Assembly (NCBI GenBank): GCA_030537395.1
Contig: JAUNMW010000014.1
Coordinates: 1-32,027 of the forward strand
Length of the DNA stretch: 32,027 nt
Reading direction: 5' to 3'
Source of the DNA: Clostridia bacterium
GTDB lineage: Bacteria; Bacillota; Clostridia; Christensenellales; Aristaeellaceae
In this document: in pieces, positions 13,454 to 22,473 of the stretch
Layout: each line of letters opens with the position of its first letter
How positions within the stretch are numbered: position 1 is the first letter of the stretch
Notes under the pieces: generated by a model
What the model saw: only the letters and a program-made list of their open reading frames with translations
The model's database searches: none
What the model was told of the DNA's origin: nothing
Made by a program: the position numbers and the translations under genes

Positions 13454-14695
13454 TCAATCAATGATTCCCGGACGGATGCGGCCGATGACTTTTTTCACCA
13501 GCCGCTTCAAATCCTTGGGCGCCGCGCCGGATATGGCGTGCTTAACGATGTCCTTTTTGAAATGCGCCCGGAAATACCGCTCGATTCCCGCGTAGCCCTC
13601 TTTTTCAAAAATCCGCAGCAGGATTTCTCTTTGGGGATTGTATACGCTTGGCTTTTTCAGCTGATCATTGTGGCGTGCAGCCTTATCAAAGGTCGAGGGC
13701 AACACAATAAACTGATCCTGACATGCGTCCCATATCTTTTTCCCTTTTTCGGAATTGATCAGGACACAGGAAATGCCCTTGCTGTTGGAAAGACCCTGCG
13801 ATTCGCGATACTGGGGATATTCCTCATGAAAGCCCCAATAATCCCCCAGCGTGATATCCGCCGTGCGTTCCACCTGGGCAAAGGGGCAGCTGTAGCAATT
13901 GATGCGGTAGGTGTATGATTTCAGGAAGAAGAACATATATGCCAGCAGATAGCCGTTGATCGTTTTTTCCTTCTTATTGCCCGAGGAATCTTCATATACG
14001 CACCGGGAAAACATACCCTGCCCTTTGGCTTTGTCTCTGAAATAAAACTCCGTAATTTTCCCGCCCAGCTTTTTTCCGTAGAAATCCAGGAAATCATGAA
14101 ATAATCTTTGGCTGGGGACCCCATGGCAGATGATTTCAACCGTCAGCAAATGATCGTAATCTTTTTTCAGGTATTGTTTTAAACCGGCGATCTGGCAGGG
14201 GGTTCCGGTAAACAGAACGTCTTTTTCGAGAAGAAGATCCTCCTTGGCTTTCTTGTACGCATCGCCTATTTCACTTTGCACATATTTGGAGCCTTGAAGC
14301 AGGGGAATATCTTCCGCTTTGTCAATTCTGATATGCCGGGACTCCAGCCGCCCGTTTTCCAGAACGGAGGCGCATCCGTAAACAGCGCCGCTGCGGCTTA
14401 ATACTTCCTCGGCAAGCACCGGAAACGCGCCGCCGGAGGCTGACTTTCTGAGCGCTGCATCGTTTCTGGAGGCCGCGGCATAAACATACTGAACCGGATG
14501 GAAATCAGGATGATTCTGGTAAAGACACGCTTTGGTACAGGCTCCGCATCCGATGCAAAGCTCCTCGTTGATTTGTGGGTAAACGAAGCCATACTCATCT
14601 TCCGCCATCCGGATGGCGGATTTGGGGCACGCGTTCATGCAGGCTCCGCAGCCGCAGCATTCTTTTTTATCATGAAAAAGCACAATTTTATCCAT
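13454..14695 (-). CDS. Ferredoxin / coenzyme F420 hydrogenase beta-subunit (FrhB) family protein, 413 aa
   Basis: ATG 14695 follows GGAAG; the upstream TTG is unsupported. The N-terminus has two 4Fe-4S motifs: Cys13-16-19-23 (CCGCGACMNACP) and Cys47-50-53-57 (CIGCGACTKAC). The remainder matches FrhB/FdhB N- and C-terminal domains (ASGGAFPVLAEEVL, GTPCQIAGLKQYL, ICHGVPSQRLFHDF, TLGDYWGF). In F420-using organisms the family moves electrons to F420, but polysaccharide clusters of anaerobes often carry such a gene next to a pyruvyl transferase, as here. A redox modification of a sugar or a reductase role is likely; the exact reaction is unknown. It is the last gene of the polysaccharide operon and is separated from the pyruvyl transferase by a repeat element. 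Confidence 0.9.
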   Translation of the reverse strand: MDKIVLFHDKKECCGCGACMNACPKSAIRMAEDEYGFVYPQINEELCIGCGACTKACLYQNHPDFHPVQYVYAAASRNDAALRKSASGGAFPVLAEEVLSRSGAVYGCASVLENGRLESRHIRIDKAEDIPLLQGSKYVQSEIGDAYKKAKEDLLLEKDVLFTGTPCQIAGLKQYLKKDYDHLLTVEIICHGVPSQRLFHDFLDFYGKKLGGKITEFYFRDKAKGQGMFSRCVYEDSSGNKKEKTINGYLLAYMFFFLKSYTYRINCYSCPFAQVERTADITLGDYWGFHEEYPQYRESQGLSNSKGISCVLINSEKGKKIWDACQDQFIVLPSTFDKAARHNDQLKKPSVYNPQREILLRIFEKEGYAGIERYFRAHFKKDIVKHAISGAAPKDLKRLVKKVIGRIRPGIID

Positions 14696-14796
14696 TTTTT
14701 CTTCCGACCCCAAATCTTTGCTTTTTGACCCGCAGCGTTTTTTTAGTTATACGCTGCCCGGGCTTTATCGCTTGGCTTTATATTTTTGGCTTGTAA

Positions 14797-14971
14797 CTGT
14801 TCAGTCGCATACTTCAAGAACGCTTTAAAGCTGCAAGAGAGTACAGAGTTCAGAGTACAGATGATATAGTGATCTCAAAGGAGCGCGGTTCATTGTCCAG
14901 ACTATATAAATCTGTACTCTGTTCTCTCCTTCGTTGCTGAAAGTGTTTTAAAACCCTGATCGACTGAACAG
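14797..14971. repeat. 175-bp MITE-like inverted-repeat element
   Basis: Ends are perfect 11-bp inverted repeats, CTGTTCAGTCG (14797-14807) and CGACTGAACAG (14961-14971). Inside, an imperfect inverted pair continues, including 7-bp units AGAGTAC, AGAGTTC, AGAGTAC at 14838-14858 facing GTACTCT, GTTCTCT at 14914-14927. The whole can fold into one long hairpin. It contains no ORF. No clear target-site duplication is visible. It occupies the gap between the pyruvyl transferase and FrhB-type genes. Confidence 0.75.
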
Positions 14972-14982
14972 ATACTCGGGCT

Positions 14983-16056
14983 TTATTCTTCCGCGGCCCC
15001 TATGGCCTCTTTCAGGTATTGTCTGCTCTTTTGCAGCTTTTGTTCGATCGTGGGCTGAACGGAGCTGTAATCAATTTCTGATTTCATACTTTCCAAATCG
15101 AATTGAAAGCCAGGCTGGATCACCCGATTGTCGATGCCCATTTCATTCAGCAGCGCGGTCACTTTTTTGATTCGGCTTTCATTCGTCAAATACACCTTAA
15201 ACTGGCGCTGGTTCAGGATGGAGAAAACGACGCCGTGAAATGTGCCCGTGAATACGAATTCAGCGTTTCTGAACATTTCAATCCATTCAAACGGCGTCAG
15301 GTTTACCGTGATCGCTGAATATCGCTTGTCACATTCACCGGCCCCGTACACGGCCAGATCATGCGCTTTGGCATAGGAGAAAATTTGATTCAAAATCTGC
15401 TCGGGCAATTTCTCGCAGTAATAGAACAGGATATACGGTTTTTCGCTCACGCGTAAATCCGCCTGGGGGAACTGGGTCAGGAAGGTGGGGTCAAGCACCC
15501 TTGCAGGCGCCGTTCCAGTCACGCGTTCCACAAGCTGCTCTGTTAAATCGTCCCGGGCGGAGATGCGCTTGAATTTCCGGATGCCGTCGATCACATACTG
15601 CGGCGGCTCTTCCTCGGATGCGGCCTTTCCCACGCTGGGCGCGTAAGCAATCAGATTCCTGCAGGTGAGGCCGATGCCGAATTTCAGCTCGGCATTTCCT
15701 TTGGAATCTTTATAATTCCATACCTCATCGCTGCCCACAATGATGCAGTCAAACCCCAGCGCGTTGATTTGACGGGCATTGAAGCACCTGGATGAAAGCG
15801 CCATATCCCGCTTTCTCGCTTTAGCAAAGGTGCGCGGGAGCTTGATCTTTTGCAGCCATTCCTTCAGCGTTTCTTTATTCCTGTAAAACCGAAACCAGCC
15901 GCCTGCGTTGATGATAAAATGCTTCAAATTGATATAGTTGATGATCTGTACATCATCTTCCGGGAAAAGCTCGGCAATGGCCTGCCGCAATGCCCATGCC
16001 TGCAGGAAAGCCCCGTAATTGCTGATATACTGATGCGTAAGAATACCGATTTTCAT
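14983..16056 (-). CDS. Polysaccharide pyruvyl transferase family protein, 357 aa
   Basis: Family members (CsaB, WcaK, EpsO types) transfer pyruvate from PEP onto a sugar of a surface polymer. The N-terminus MKIGILTHQYISNYGAFLQ is the typical nucleotide-fold start with N-Y-G-A. The C-terminal half has NAEFVFTGTFHGVVFSIL, corresponding to the conserved S/T-x-x-H-G motif near the active site. Other landmarks are IVGSDEVWN and YAPSVGK. ATG 16056 follows GGCGGTGAT. Its pairing with the FrhB-type gene on the same strand is a recurrent arrangement in anaerobe polysaccharide clusters. The acceptor sugar is unknown. Confidence 0.9.
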   Translation of the reverse strand: MKIGILTHQYISNYGAFLQAWALRQAIAELFPEDDVQIINYINLKHFIINAGGWFRFYRNKETLKEWLQKIKLPRTFAKARKRDMALSSRCFNARQINALGFDCIIVGSDEVWNYKDSKGNAELKFGIGLTCRNLIAYAPSVGKAASEEEPPQYVIDGIRKFKRISARDDLTEQLVERVTGTAPARVLDPTFLTQFPQADLRVSEKPYILFYYCEKLPEQILNQIFSYAKAHDLAVYGAGECDKRYSAITVNLTPFEWIEMFRNAEFVFTGTFHGVVFSILNQRQFKVYLTNESRIKKVTALLNEMGIDNRVIQPGFQFDLESMKSEIDYSSVQPTIEQKLQKSRQYLKEAIGAAEE

Positions 16057-16161
16057 TTCATATCACCGCCAAATCCAAGTATTTGTTTTACCGCAGCCAA
16101 TTCATGATTCGGGCCCCGGCAAATCACGTCAGCGCGTGGATAAGCGAGGTAAAATACGGCA

Positions 16162-17706
16162 TCAGGCCTTTTTTGCGAAATACGGTTTCAGGATGATACG
16201 CTTGATTTTCGCAACGCTTTCCCGGAATAACGGATTCCTGCCAAACACCGCGAAGAAAAGAAGATTGGGAATGAGGAAACTGAGGCAGGCGTTGACGATC
16301 AGGGCAGACCATCCATTCAGCGAGAACAGCGAACAGAGGGCCAGGGATCCAGCGCAGCCCGCAAGCGCCAGCATTGCCAGCAAGCAGAAAAAGCGTGCGT
16401 ACTGCCATAAATATTTATGGGGAAACACCTCGTGAAACAGGTTATGGAACAGCCAGGGAATCTGCACCGCCACAATGGATATGACGGACGAAAGCAGTAT
16501 ACCGTAAAGCCCCAGCCATTTCACGGTAGCCAAATTCAGCCCCAGGTTCACCAGAGCCGCCGTCAGGGGACGCCAGCGATCCTTCCGCCAGATACCCGCG
16601 GCATCCTTGAACATATTGATCAGCTTATTGACGCCCATGGAGTAATAATATATTGCAAAGCAGATGACATAATTGAAGGTGAGCATATTTTCTTCGCCCA
16701 TCCAAAGCTGCATGAACGGCTGATACACGCACAGCAGCATGGCGGTAGATACGGCCATCAGCCAGCAGAAAAGCATGGTGATCCAAGACAGATCCCGATA
16801 ATTTTTTTCTTCGCTTTCCGTGATCAGGCTGTTTCCCACGCCTGCCATGCACGCGGCGGTAATCACTTCAAGGAAGGTGCGCAGGGAGGTGATGACAAAA
16901 TAATAATTTTGGTAAATGGCCAATGCGGCCAGGCCCATGAAAGCGGAAATGACGATCGTATCGGCATAATTGAAAACCACGCTGGAAAGCCGGGAGGTGA
17001 ACAGATCCCGCACCCGGTGTACAATGTCCATGACCTTTTCTTTGGGCAGACGGCCTTTGGGGGCATAGTCCGGGTACATCTTATCCACCCGAACGGCGGT
17101 GAGTATATTAATGACGATTTGGGCCAGCAGCTGAATGATCAGGTAAGCGTAATAATTTCTGAGGACCATCAGCGCGGGAAATTTCAGCGCATATTCCACC
17201 AGCCGGATGCATAGGTTGACCTTGCTGACCACATCGATACGCTGATGCGCGTCCAGCAGGGAGCGTTTGTAAGCAAACAGCCAATAGGTCAGCACCGTGC
17301 AGCCCAGGTTCATGAAATACAGGATATACAGGTTCATATCCTGCGGGATATCGCCGCTGATCAGGCCGCGCAAAAACGGCGTCAGCGCCAGGCCCGCCAC
17401 GGCGATAAACAAGCCGATCGCCCTGTAAAAGGTCCGGTACAGCTTGAGCAGGGCACAGATGGATTCCGTATCATCCTCCGAAATGGGCTTGTACATGCTG
17501 AAAACCATCGCGCTGCCAACGCCCAATTCGGCCAGATTCAGGAAGGAAAGAATAGATTTGAATAATCCGTTCAGTCCCAAATACTGCGCGCCCAGATAAT
17601 GCAGCATGACCGTCCTGATGATGAAGGGGATCAGGATATTGAGAACTTTCAGCATACCGTCAAACAGCATGTTGCGCGCGGCGTTTTTTGTTCGTTCTAT
17701 TTTCAT
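16162..17706 (-). CDS. Wzx-like polysaccharide flippase (MOP superfamily), 514 aa
   Basis: Integral membrane protein with about 12-14 hydrophobic helices and a basic N-terminus (MKIERTKNAARNMLFDGML) typical of Wzx/RfbX-type exporters that flip lipid-linked repeat units across the membrane. Landmarks are YLGAQYLGLNGLFKSIL, LAELGVGSAMVFSMYKPI and NYADTIVISAFMGLAALAIY, all common in Bacillota capsule flippases. ATG 17706 follows AAAGGGATAGC. Neighbouring glycosyltransferases and a Wzy-like polymerase support the assignment. Downstream, 105 bp separate it from the pyruvyl transferase gene, with no terminator seen. Confidence 0.92.
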   Translation of the reverse strand: MKIERTKNAARNMLFDGMLKVLNILIPFIIRTVMLHYLGAQYLGLNGLFKSILSFLNLAELGVGSAMVFSMYKPISEDDTESICALLKLYRTFYRAIGLFIAVAGLALTPFLRGLISGDIPQDMNLYILYFMNLGCTVLTYWLFAYKRSLLDAHQRIDVVSKVNLCIRLVEYALKFPALMVLRNYYAYLIIQLLAQIVINILTAVRVDKMYPDYAPKGRLPKEKVMDIVHRVRDLFTSRLSSVVFNYADTIVISAFMGLAALAIYQNYYFVITSLRTFLEVITAACMAGVGNSLITESEEKNYRDLSWITMLFCWLMAVSTAMLLCVYQPFMQLWMGEENMLTFNYVICFAIYYYSMGVNKLINMFKDAAGIWRKDRWRPLTAALVNLGLNLATVKWLGLYGILLSSVISIVAVQIPWLFHNLFHEVFPHKYLWQYARFFCLLAMLALAGCAGSLALCSLFSLNGWSALIVNACLSFLIPNLLFFAVFGRNPLFRESVAKIKRIILKPYFAKKA

Positions 17707-17753
17707 GAACTGCTATCCCTTTCATGCGGTAAAACCAGTATGAAGCTTTGAAA

Positions 17754-18773
17754 TCATTCCGCGTCTTTCCGCACCTTGGCGGCGCACAGCAGCATCGCCG
17801 GGGTATACAGGTGCATTTTGAGCAGCGTAATGAGGAGCTTGGGCCCCCGGGGCAGTCCCTTGGCCGAAACCAGCGACAGCATTTCCGATTCTTTCAGCCC
17901 TTCCTTCAAGCGCTTTACCGCTTCGCGGAAGGAGGATTCATTTCTTACGCGGAACTTAGCCGTGCGCACGATCAGGGAAGCGGGGAATTCATTGAGCTGC
18001 CGGTCGATGCTCGGCACAACGCCGCGCATATGCTCCTGCATATACGTGGTCAGGTAATAAAAGCTTTTCGTTAATAAATTCTCTTTGCTCTTGGCCCGGA
18101 TGGAGCCCTCGTTGGTTTTATTGTAGTAGTACAAATGCTGATTGCTGACGTAGATGTGCTGACAGTTCAGCAGGCATTCATAGGTCATGGGCACGTCGGT
18201 AAAAACGCGGATCCGCTCATCCCGGGTGTAGCATTGAAGCTGCAATTCCCGCCTGCACGCTTTATCCCAAGTGTGGGCCTGAATGCAGCCGGTGTTCAAG
18301 CCGTTTTTTGAATCGACGATCAGTTTGGGGAATATTTCTTTTTCCATCCGCGCCCGGTCGTAGTAGCCTTCCGGAACGTTGTTCACGGTTTCTTCCAAAT
18401 GATCCTCATATACATTGTCTGCGGCAAAAAGCACCATATCCAGAGGAACGGGGGATGCTGCCAGCGTGTCATGAACGAATTGCAGCATGCCTTCGGCGGC
18501 CCAGTCATCCCCATCCACATAGCAGATATAGTCCCCCTGGGCGGCCCGGATCCCCTCGTTCCGGGCGGAAATCAAGCCGCCGTTGGGCTTGTGGATCACC
18601 TTCACCCGCGGGTCCCGCCGGGCGTATTCATCGCAGATTTCCGGGCATTTGTCTGGGGAACCATCATCCACCAAAAGTAATTCAAAATCGGTATAAGTCT
18701 GAGCCAGGATGCTGTCCACGCAGCGCCTGATGTATTCTTCCACCTTATATATGGGCACGATCACGCTGATCAT
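17754..18773 (-). CDS. Glycosyltransferase family 2, 339 aa
   Basis: GT-A fold inverting transferase. The start at ATG 18773 (MISVIVPIYKVEEYIRRCVD) is the canonical GT2 N-terminus and is preceded by AAAGGATGG; the longer frame reads into the neighbouring gene. The nucleotide-binding VDDGSPD is at 35-41, and the catalytic metal-binding DGDD is at 87-90 in YICYVDGDDWAAEGML. The variable C-terminal third sets the acceptor and has no recognisable motif or membrane anchor. Donor sugar unknown. It lies 52 bp downstream of a GT4 gene in the same operon. Confidence 0.93.
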   Translation of the reverse strand: MISVIVPIYKVEEYIRRCVDSILAQTYTDFELLLVDDGSPDKCPEICDEYARRDPRVKVIHKPNGGLISARNEGIRAAQGDYICYVDGDDWAAEGMLQFVHDTLAASPVPLDMVLFAADNVYEDHLEETVNNVPEGYYDRARMEKEIFPKLIVDSKNGLNTGCIQAHTWDKACRRELQLQCYTRDERIRVFTDVPMTYECLLNCQHIYVSNQHLYYYNKTNEGSIRAKSKENLLTKSFYYLTTYMQEHMRGVVPSIDRQLNEFPASLIVRTAKFRVRNESSFREAVKRLKEGLKESEMLSLVSAKGLPRGPKLLITLLKMHLYTPAMLLCAAKVRKDAE

Positions 18774-18825
18774 TTGTTTATCGCCATCCTTTGTTTTTTT
18801 ACAGAATCCACGGAAGCGTCGCCGC

Positions 18826-20010
18826 TTAAGCGGACAGGGAGCTTCCGCCCGCCTGCTTCCCGCCGCTGCCCAGCGCCTCGCTGTATAGCTCGCTGGTCTG
18901 CGTCGTAATATCGCGCCAGGTATATTTGGCCGAAACGGTTTCCTTGGCCATGAGCCGATGGGCCTCAACCTTTTCCGGATGATCGCATAGATCCTGAAGC
19001 GTTTCCTTTAAAGCCTCCACGTTTCCGTGAGAGAAGGAAAAACCGCAGCCGTTCATAACGTCCACACATTCGCCGATATCGGAGGTTACGCAGCAGCAGC
19101 CGTAATTCATGGCCTCCAGCAGCGTCAGGGGCATGCCCTCCAAATCGCTGGGCAGCACATAAAGGTAGGCGTTGCTGTACAGTTCCTCTGCGATGGTTCC
19201 CTGCTGAAAGCCGGTGAAGATGATGGATGGATTGTTTTGCGCCATGGCGTGCAATTGCCGAACGTAATCATCTGTGTCCGACGTGCCGCCCACGATCACA
19301 AGCTTTTTATCCGTCCGCAGCGATTGATAGGCTTTGATGAGGTAATGAATGCCCTTTTCCGGCACCAAACGCCCCAAAAACAGGATGTATTCCCGAGATT
19401 TCAGGCCGAACTGCTTTGTGATTTCCTGAGCCGGCCGGGCCGTTGCCGGGTCGATGCCGTTGGGAATCAGCACGGTTTCCCGATGATATTTTTCCAGAAA
19501 ATAGTTCTGGACCCCCTTGCTGAGCACGATGATTTTATGGGCGTGGCGAACGGCGGCTTTTTCTCCCTGCATGATATACGCAGAGGCCAGTTTTCCCCAT
19601 TTCTGCCGCATGTGATCCAGGCCGTGAATGGTAACCACCACTTTTTTTCCGCACAGCCTTGGCAGCCAGCAAAGGATGCAGGGCCCCTCCGTATGGAAGT
19701 GCACCAGATCGCAGCGGCTGAAGGAGGCCATGATCGTGGCGATGATCGAAGAGGACATGGCCCCCAGTCCGCGCCGATTGATCGTAGGCGTCCAGATCAA
19801 ATGGACTCCCTTGTATTCCTTGGCCAGGGGGCCTTCTTTTCTGGCCTTTTTAAAATCCTCGTTCGTTCGGTTATAGCAGGTCACGTCGTAGCCCTGCTGC
19901 ACCAGATGCGGCGCCAGGTTGCTCACCACCACCTCCACCCCTCCGTTTTGGGAGGGAATGAACTTGTGCCCGATCATTGCGATGTGTTTTCCCGTTTTCT
20001 GCGTTTTCAT
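18826..20010 (-). CDS. Glycosyltransferase family 4, 394 aa
   Basis: Retaining GT-B enzyme adding a sugar to the lipid-linked repeat unit. ATG 20010 follows GGGAGTGATACC; a further ATG at 20030 is less well placed. The N-terminal domain has HKFIPSQNGGVEVVVSNLA and VVTIHGLDHMRQKW; the C-terminal nucleotide-sugar domain has LIPNGID, FLGRLVPEKGIHYLIKAY and the E-x7-E motif in PSDLEGMPLTLLEAMNYG. Length is normal for the family. Donor unknown. It is one of three glycosyltransferases in the operon. Confidence 0.93.
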   Translation of the reverse strand: MKTQKTGKHIAMIGHKFIPSQNGGVEVVVSNLAPHLVQQGYDVTCYNRTNEDFKKARKEGPLAKEYKGVHLIWTPTINRRGLGAMSSSIIATIMASFSRCDLVHFHTEGPCILCWLPRLCGKKVVVTIHGLDHMRQKWGKLASAYIMQGEKAAVRHAHKIIVLSKGVQNYFLEKYHRETVLIPNGIDPATARPAQEITKQFGLKSREYILFLGRLVPEKGIHYLIKAYQSLRTDKKLVIVGGTSDTDDYVRQLHAMAQNNPSIIFTGFQQGTIAEELYSNAYLYVLPSDLEGMPLTLLEAMNYGCCCVTSDIGECVDVMNGCGFSFSHGNVEALKETLQDLCDHPEKVEAHRLMAKETVSAKYTWRDITTQTSELYSEALGSGGKQAGGSSLSA

Positions 20011-20120
20011 GGTATCACTCCCAGCGTTCATCCTTTTTTGGGCGTTGATTGCGGCCCCCTTGCGGGCGTGAAATTGGATTTTCTCGTGTATTGATGAAAT
20101 TATTCTGAATAACAGCGTTC

Positions 20121-21251
20121 TTATTTGGCCCTGGAAGCGTCTGCGCGGGCCGCCATGTTCAAATAGATTTCCTGCAGCTTGCGGCCTTCCTCGTGAATGT
20201 CGTACCCCGCTTGCCGGACAATATCCGCGCCTGCCGCCCGGTCGCTTTTTTCCTGCCTGACGGCAAGGATCCGCCGGGCCCATTCTTCATTGCCTGCTTC
20301 CAAAGATACGCGGCACGCGTCGGGCAAAAGCAGGATTTCGTCGGTGACCCTGTCGGAAAAGAAGCAGGGCAGTCCGGCTGCCTGCGCTTCCACCCCAACT
20401 ACGGGCAGGCCTTCGAATAACGAGGGCAGCACAAAGCAATCCATGGCTTGATACCATTCGTTTACATTGGCCATCTGCCCAAGGAAGAGAACACGCTCCT
20501 GGAGCCCCAGCGCTCCAGCCTTTTCCTGCATGGACTGTTCCAATTCGCCCACGCCGATCAGCGCCAGCCGGGCTTCCGGCGCTGCTTTTGCGACGGAAGC
20601 GAAAATGTCCAGCAGCCGCGTGTGATTTTTCTGCAGGTTGAATCTACCTACATGCCCGATCACAAAACTGTCTTCCAACTGATGAAGCTGCCGCAAGCGG
20701 TTCCTGACTTCCGGCTGAAAACGGAATTTGGACAGATTGATCGCGTTATGAAGGATGAAGCCGGAAGCTTTCCAGCGCTTTTCCCCATAATAGAATATTC
20801 CCGCGTCTCTGCCGCAGCCCCAGTAATCCGTCGCTGCGCCAGGCAGCAGCTGCTTGCACAGCAGCTTCAGCAGATACTTGGGATCACGGATGATCTGGGT
20901 ATTATGGGCGTGCGCGATCCGAACCTTTATGCCCACGTCCTTGGCGCTTTTCAGCGCATAATAGCCCAAGGTGCCGTTATGAGAATGAACGATTTTGATA
21001 TCGGGGTTTTCGTGAAGCAGATTTGCCATATACCGTTCATATTTTGGAAAATGAAGGGGATTGAGCCCCGGGCTGACAAAAACCCTGCCTCCCATGCTTC
21101 GTATTTCCTCGTCGTATTCTCCCGGCACGGGCTTGTTGGCCAGAAAGTCAAATTGGATTTTTGTCCTGTCCATCTCCCGGTAATAGTTCATCAGAAAGGT
21201 TTCGATACCGGCCCGTGCCATATTACTGACAGAATGCAGCACGCGAATCAT
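20121..21251 (-). CDS. Glycosyltransferase family 4 (EpsF-like), 376 aa
   Basis: ATG 21251 begins MIRVLHSVSNMARAGIETFL, the usual start of EpsF-type GT4 enzymes, with GGAGG 12 nt upstream. It has GTLGYYALKSAKDVGIKVRI, AHAHNTQ, the domain-linker HNAINLSKFRF, GHVGRFNLQKNHTRLLDIF, and the E-x7-E motif in PSLFEGLPVVGVEAQAAGLP. The predicted role is transfer of one sugar of the repeat unit. It is 110 bp from the next GT4 gene and 52 bp from the CDP-glycerol transferase-like gene, all same strand. Confidence 0.92.
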   Translation of the reverse strand: MIRVLHSVSNMARAGIETFLMNYYREMDRTKIQFDFLANKPVPGEYDEEIRSMGGRVFVSPGLNPLHFPKYERYMANLLHENPDIKIVHSHNGTLGYYALKSAKDVGIKVRIAHAHNTQIIRDPKYLLKLLCKQLLPGAATDYWGCGRDAGIFYYGEKRWKASGFILHNAINLSKFRFQPEVRNRLRQLHQLEDSFVIGHVGRFNLQKNHTRLLDIFASVAKAAPEARLALIGVGELEQSMQEKAGALGLQERVLFLGQMANVNEWYQAMDCFVLPSLFEGLPVVGVEAQAAGLPCFFSDRVTDEILLLPDACRVSLEAGNEEWARRILAVRQEKSDRAAGADIVRQAGYDIHEEGRKLQEIYLNMAARADASRAK

Positions 21252-21303
21252 CTTTCCTGATCCCTCCAATTTTTTCGTCTTTCCAAAGCGTTTTATGCTC
21301 CGC

Positions 21304-22473
21304 TCAAAGCTTGCTGACAATTTGGAAGGTCCGTTCGCAATTCTGTTCATCCCGTATGGGGAAGAAGGCGTCCAACCGGTCATGGTATTCTTTTTCCATG
21401 CGGAAATTGTTTTGGACGCATTTAAGCAAGGCGTCCATCAATGCTTCCTCGGTTTTGACCACCGGGCCAAAGCCGTGTTTCTCGTAGGAAAAATAAGCTT
21501 CTTTATAATGGAACTTCCGGAATTCTTCCTGATCGAACTGGTAATAGATGACAGGCTTTTCCATATAACCGACGTCGAAAAATACGCTGGAATAATCCGT
21601 GATCAGCAAATTGCAGTGCAGCAGGAGCGTCTGCACATCAAAATCATGCCAGTCCGCCAGGATGATCCTGTCCGACGGGGAGGTGAATTTGCTCAATTCT
21701 TTTTGAATCTCAATGTGCGGATAAAAAATCAGCTTCAGGTTGTGCTCCTCCAGCATTCGGGGCAGCAGAGGATTGTTCAGCAGGGATTGAAACTGCTTGT
21801 AATAAGCCGTCTCATAAAAAGCATCTCCATGGGGATAATTGAAACCGCGCCAGGTGGGCATGACCAGGATTTCGTTGGACGGATTGTTTCCCCTGGTCAA
21901 GTTATCGTATCGGCACAATCCGGTATACTGCACAACGCCTTTTGGGAAACCAAACTCAGCTATCAGGTAATCGTATTCCATTTTTCCGCCGCTGGCAAAG
22001 AAATCAAGCTTCAGGTAGGGATAGTGTTCTCTTTTCATCTCGTCCTTGATAATCCCATGCTGAAGCCAAACCTGCTTGCCTCTTGGATGAATGCCGATCT
22101 GACGCAAATGATAAAAAGCCATCAGATCCGGGGAGGCAGGCTGCACATGCGTGCTGATCAGTTTATCTGCCGTCAGGTACATCAGATAATGCCGGATCGA
22201 TGCCATCCGAACGGTCTGGCCGAGCCGGGCAACCTTGTCATAATCCGGACTGGTATTGTCTATCACATAGCAGGCGTTGATCTGGGGATGGTTCTCTCTC
22301 AAATAGCGGAAAAACCAATATCCATTGTCCCGCGCGTCGAAGCCTCGTTCCGCCACCAGCCAAAGATGCTGATAGGCTTTGTTCGTTTTTCTCAATATGG
22401 CGGCAACGGGCCAGAGGACCAGCAGAAGGATCATATTTTTCAGGTATATTGCCAGGCGCTTTAGTTTATACAT
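21304..22473 (-). CDS. CDP-glycerol glycerophosphotransferase-family protein (TagB/TagF-like), 389 aa
   Basis: Enzymes of this family transfer glycerol-phosphate or ribitol-phosphate from a CDP-polyol onto an acceptor during teichoic acid or capsule synthesis. The protein begins with a membrane-associating amphipathic/hydrophobic stretch (LKNMILLLVLWPVAAILRK). Family motifs visible are VWLQHGIIKDEMKR (catalytic His region), VMPTWRG and LLITDYSSVFFDVGYMEKP near the C-terminus. The start ATG 22473 overlaps the Wzy-like gene end by 8 bp and is preceded by GGAAGGGG. Here it probably adds a polyol-phosphate side group to the polysaccharide. No CDP-glycerol synthase gene is in the window, so the donor must come from elsewhere. 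Confidence 0.88.
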   Translation of the reverse strand: MYKLKRLAIYLKNMILLLVLWPVAAILRKTNKAYQHLWLVAERGFDARDNGYWFFRYLRENHPQINACYVIDNTSPDYDKVARLGQTVRMASIRHYLMYLTADKLISTHVQPASPDLMAFYHLRQIGIHPRGKQVWLQHGIIKDEMKREHYPYLKLDFFASGGKMEYDYLIAEFGFPKGVVQYTGLCRYDNLTRGNNPSNEILVMPTWRGFNYPHGDAFYETAYYKQFQSLLNNPLLPRMLEEHNLKLIFYPHIEIQKELSKFTSPSDRIILADWHDFDVQTLLLHCNLLITDYSSVFFDVGYMEKPVIYYQFDQEEFRKFHYKEAYFSYEKHGFGPVVKTEEALMDALLKCVQNNFRMEKEYHDRLDAFFPIRDEQNCERTFQIVSKL

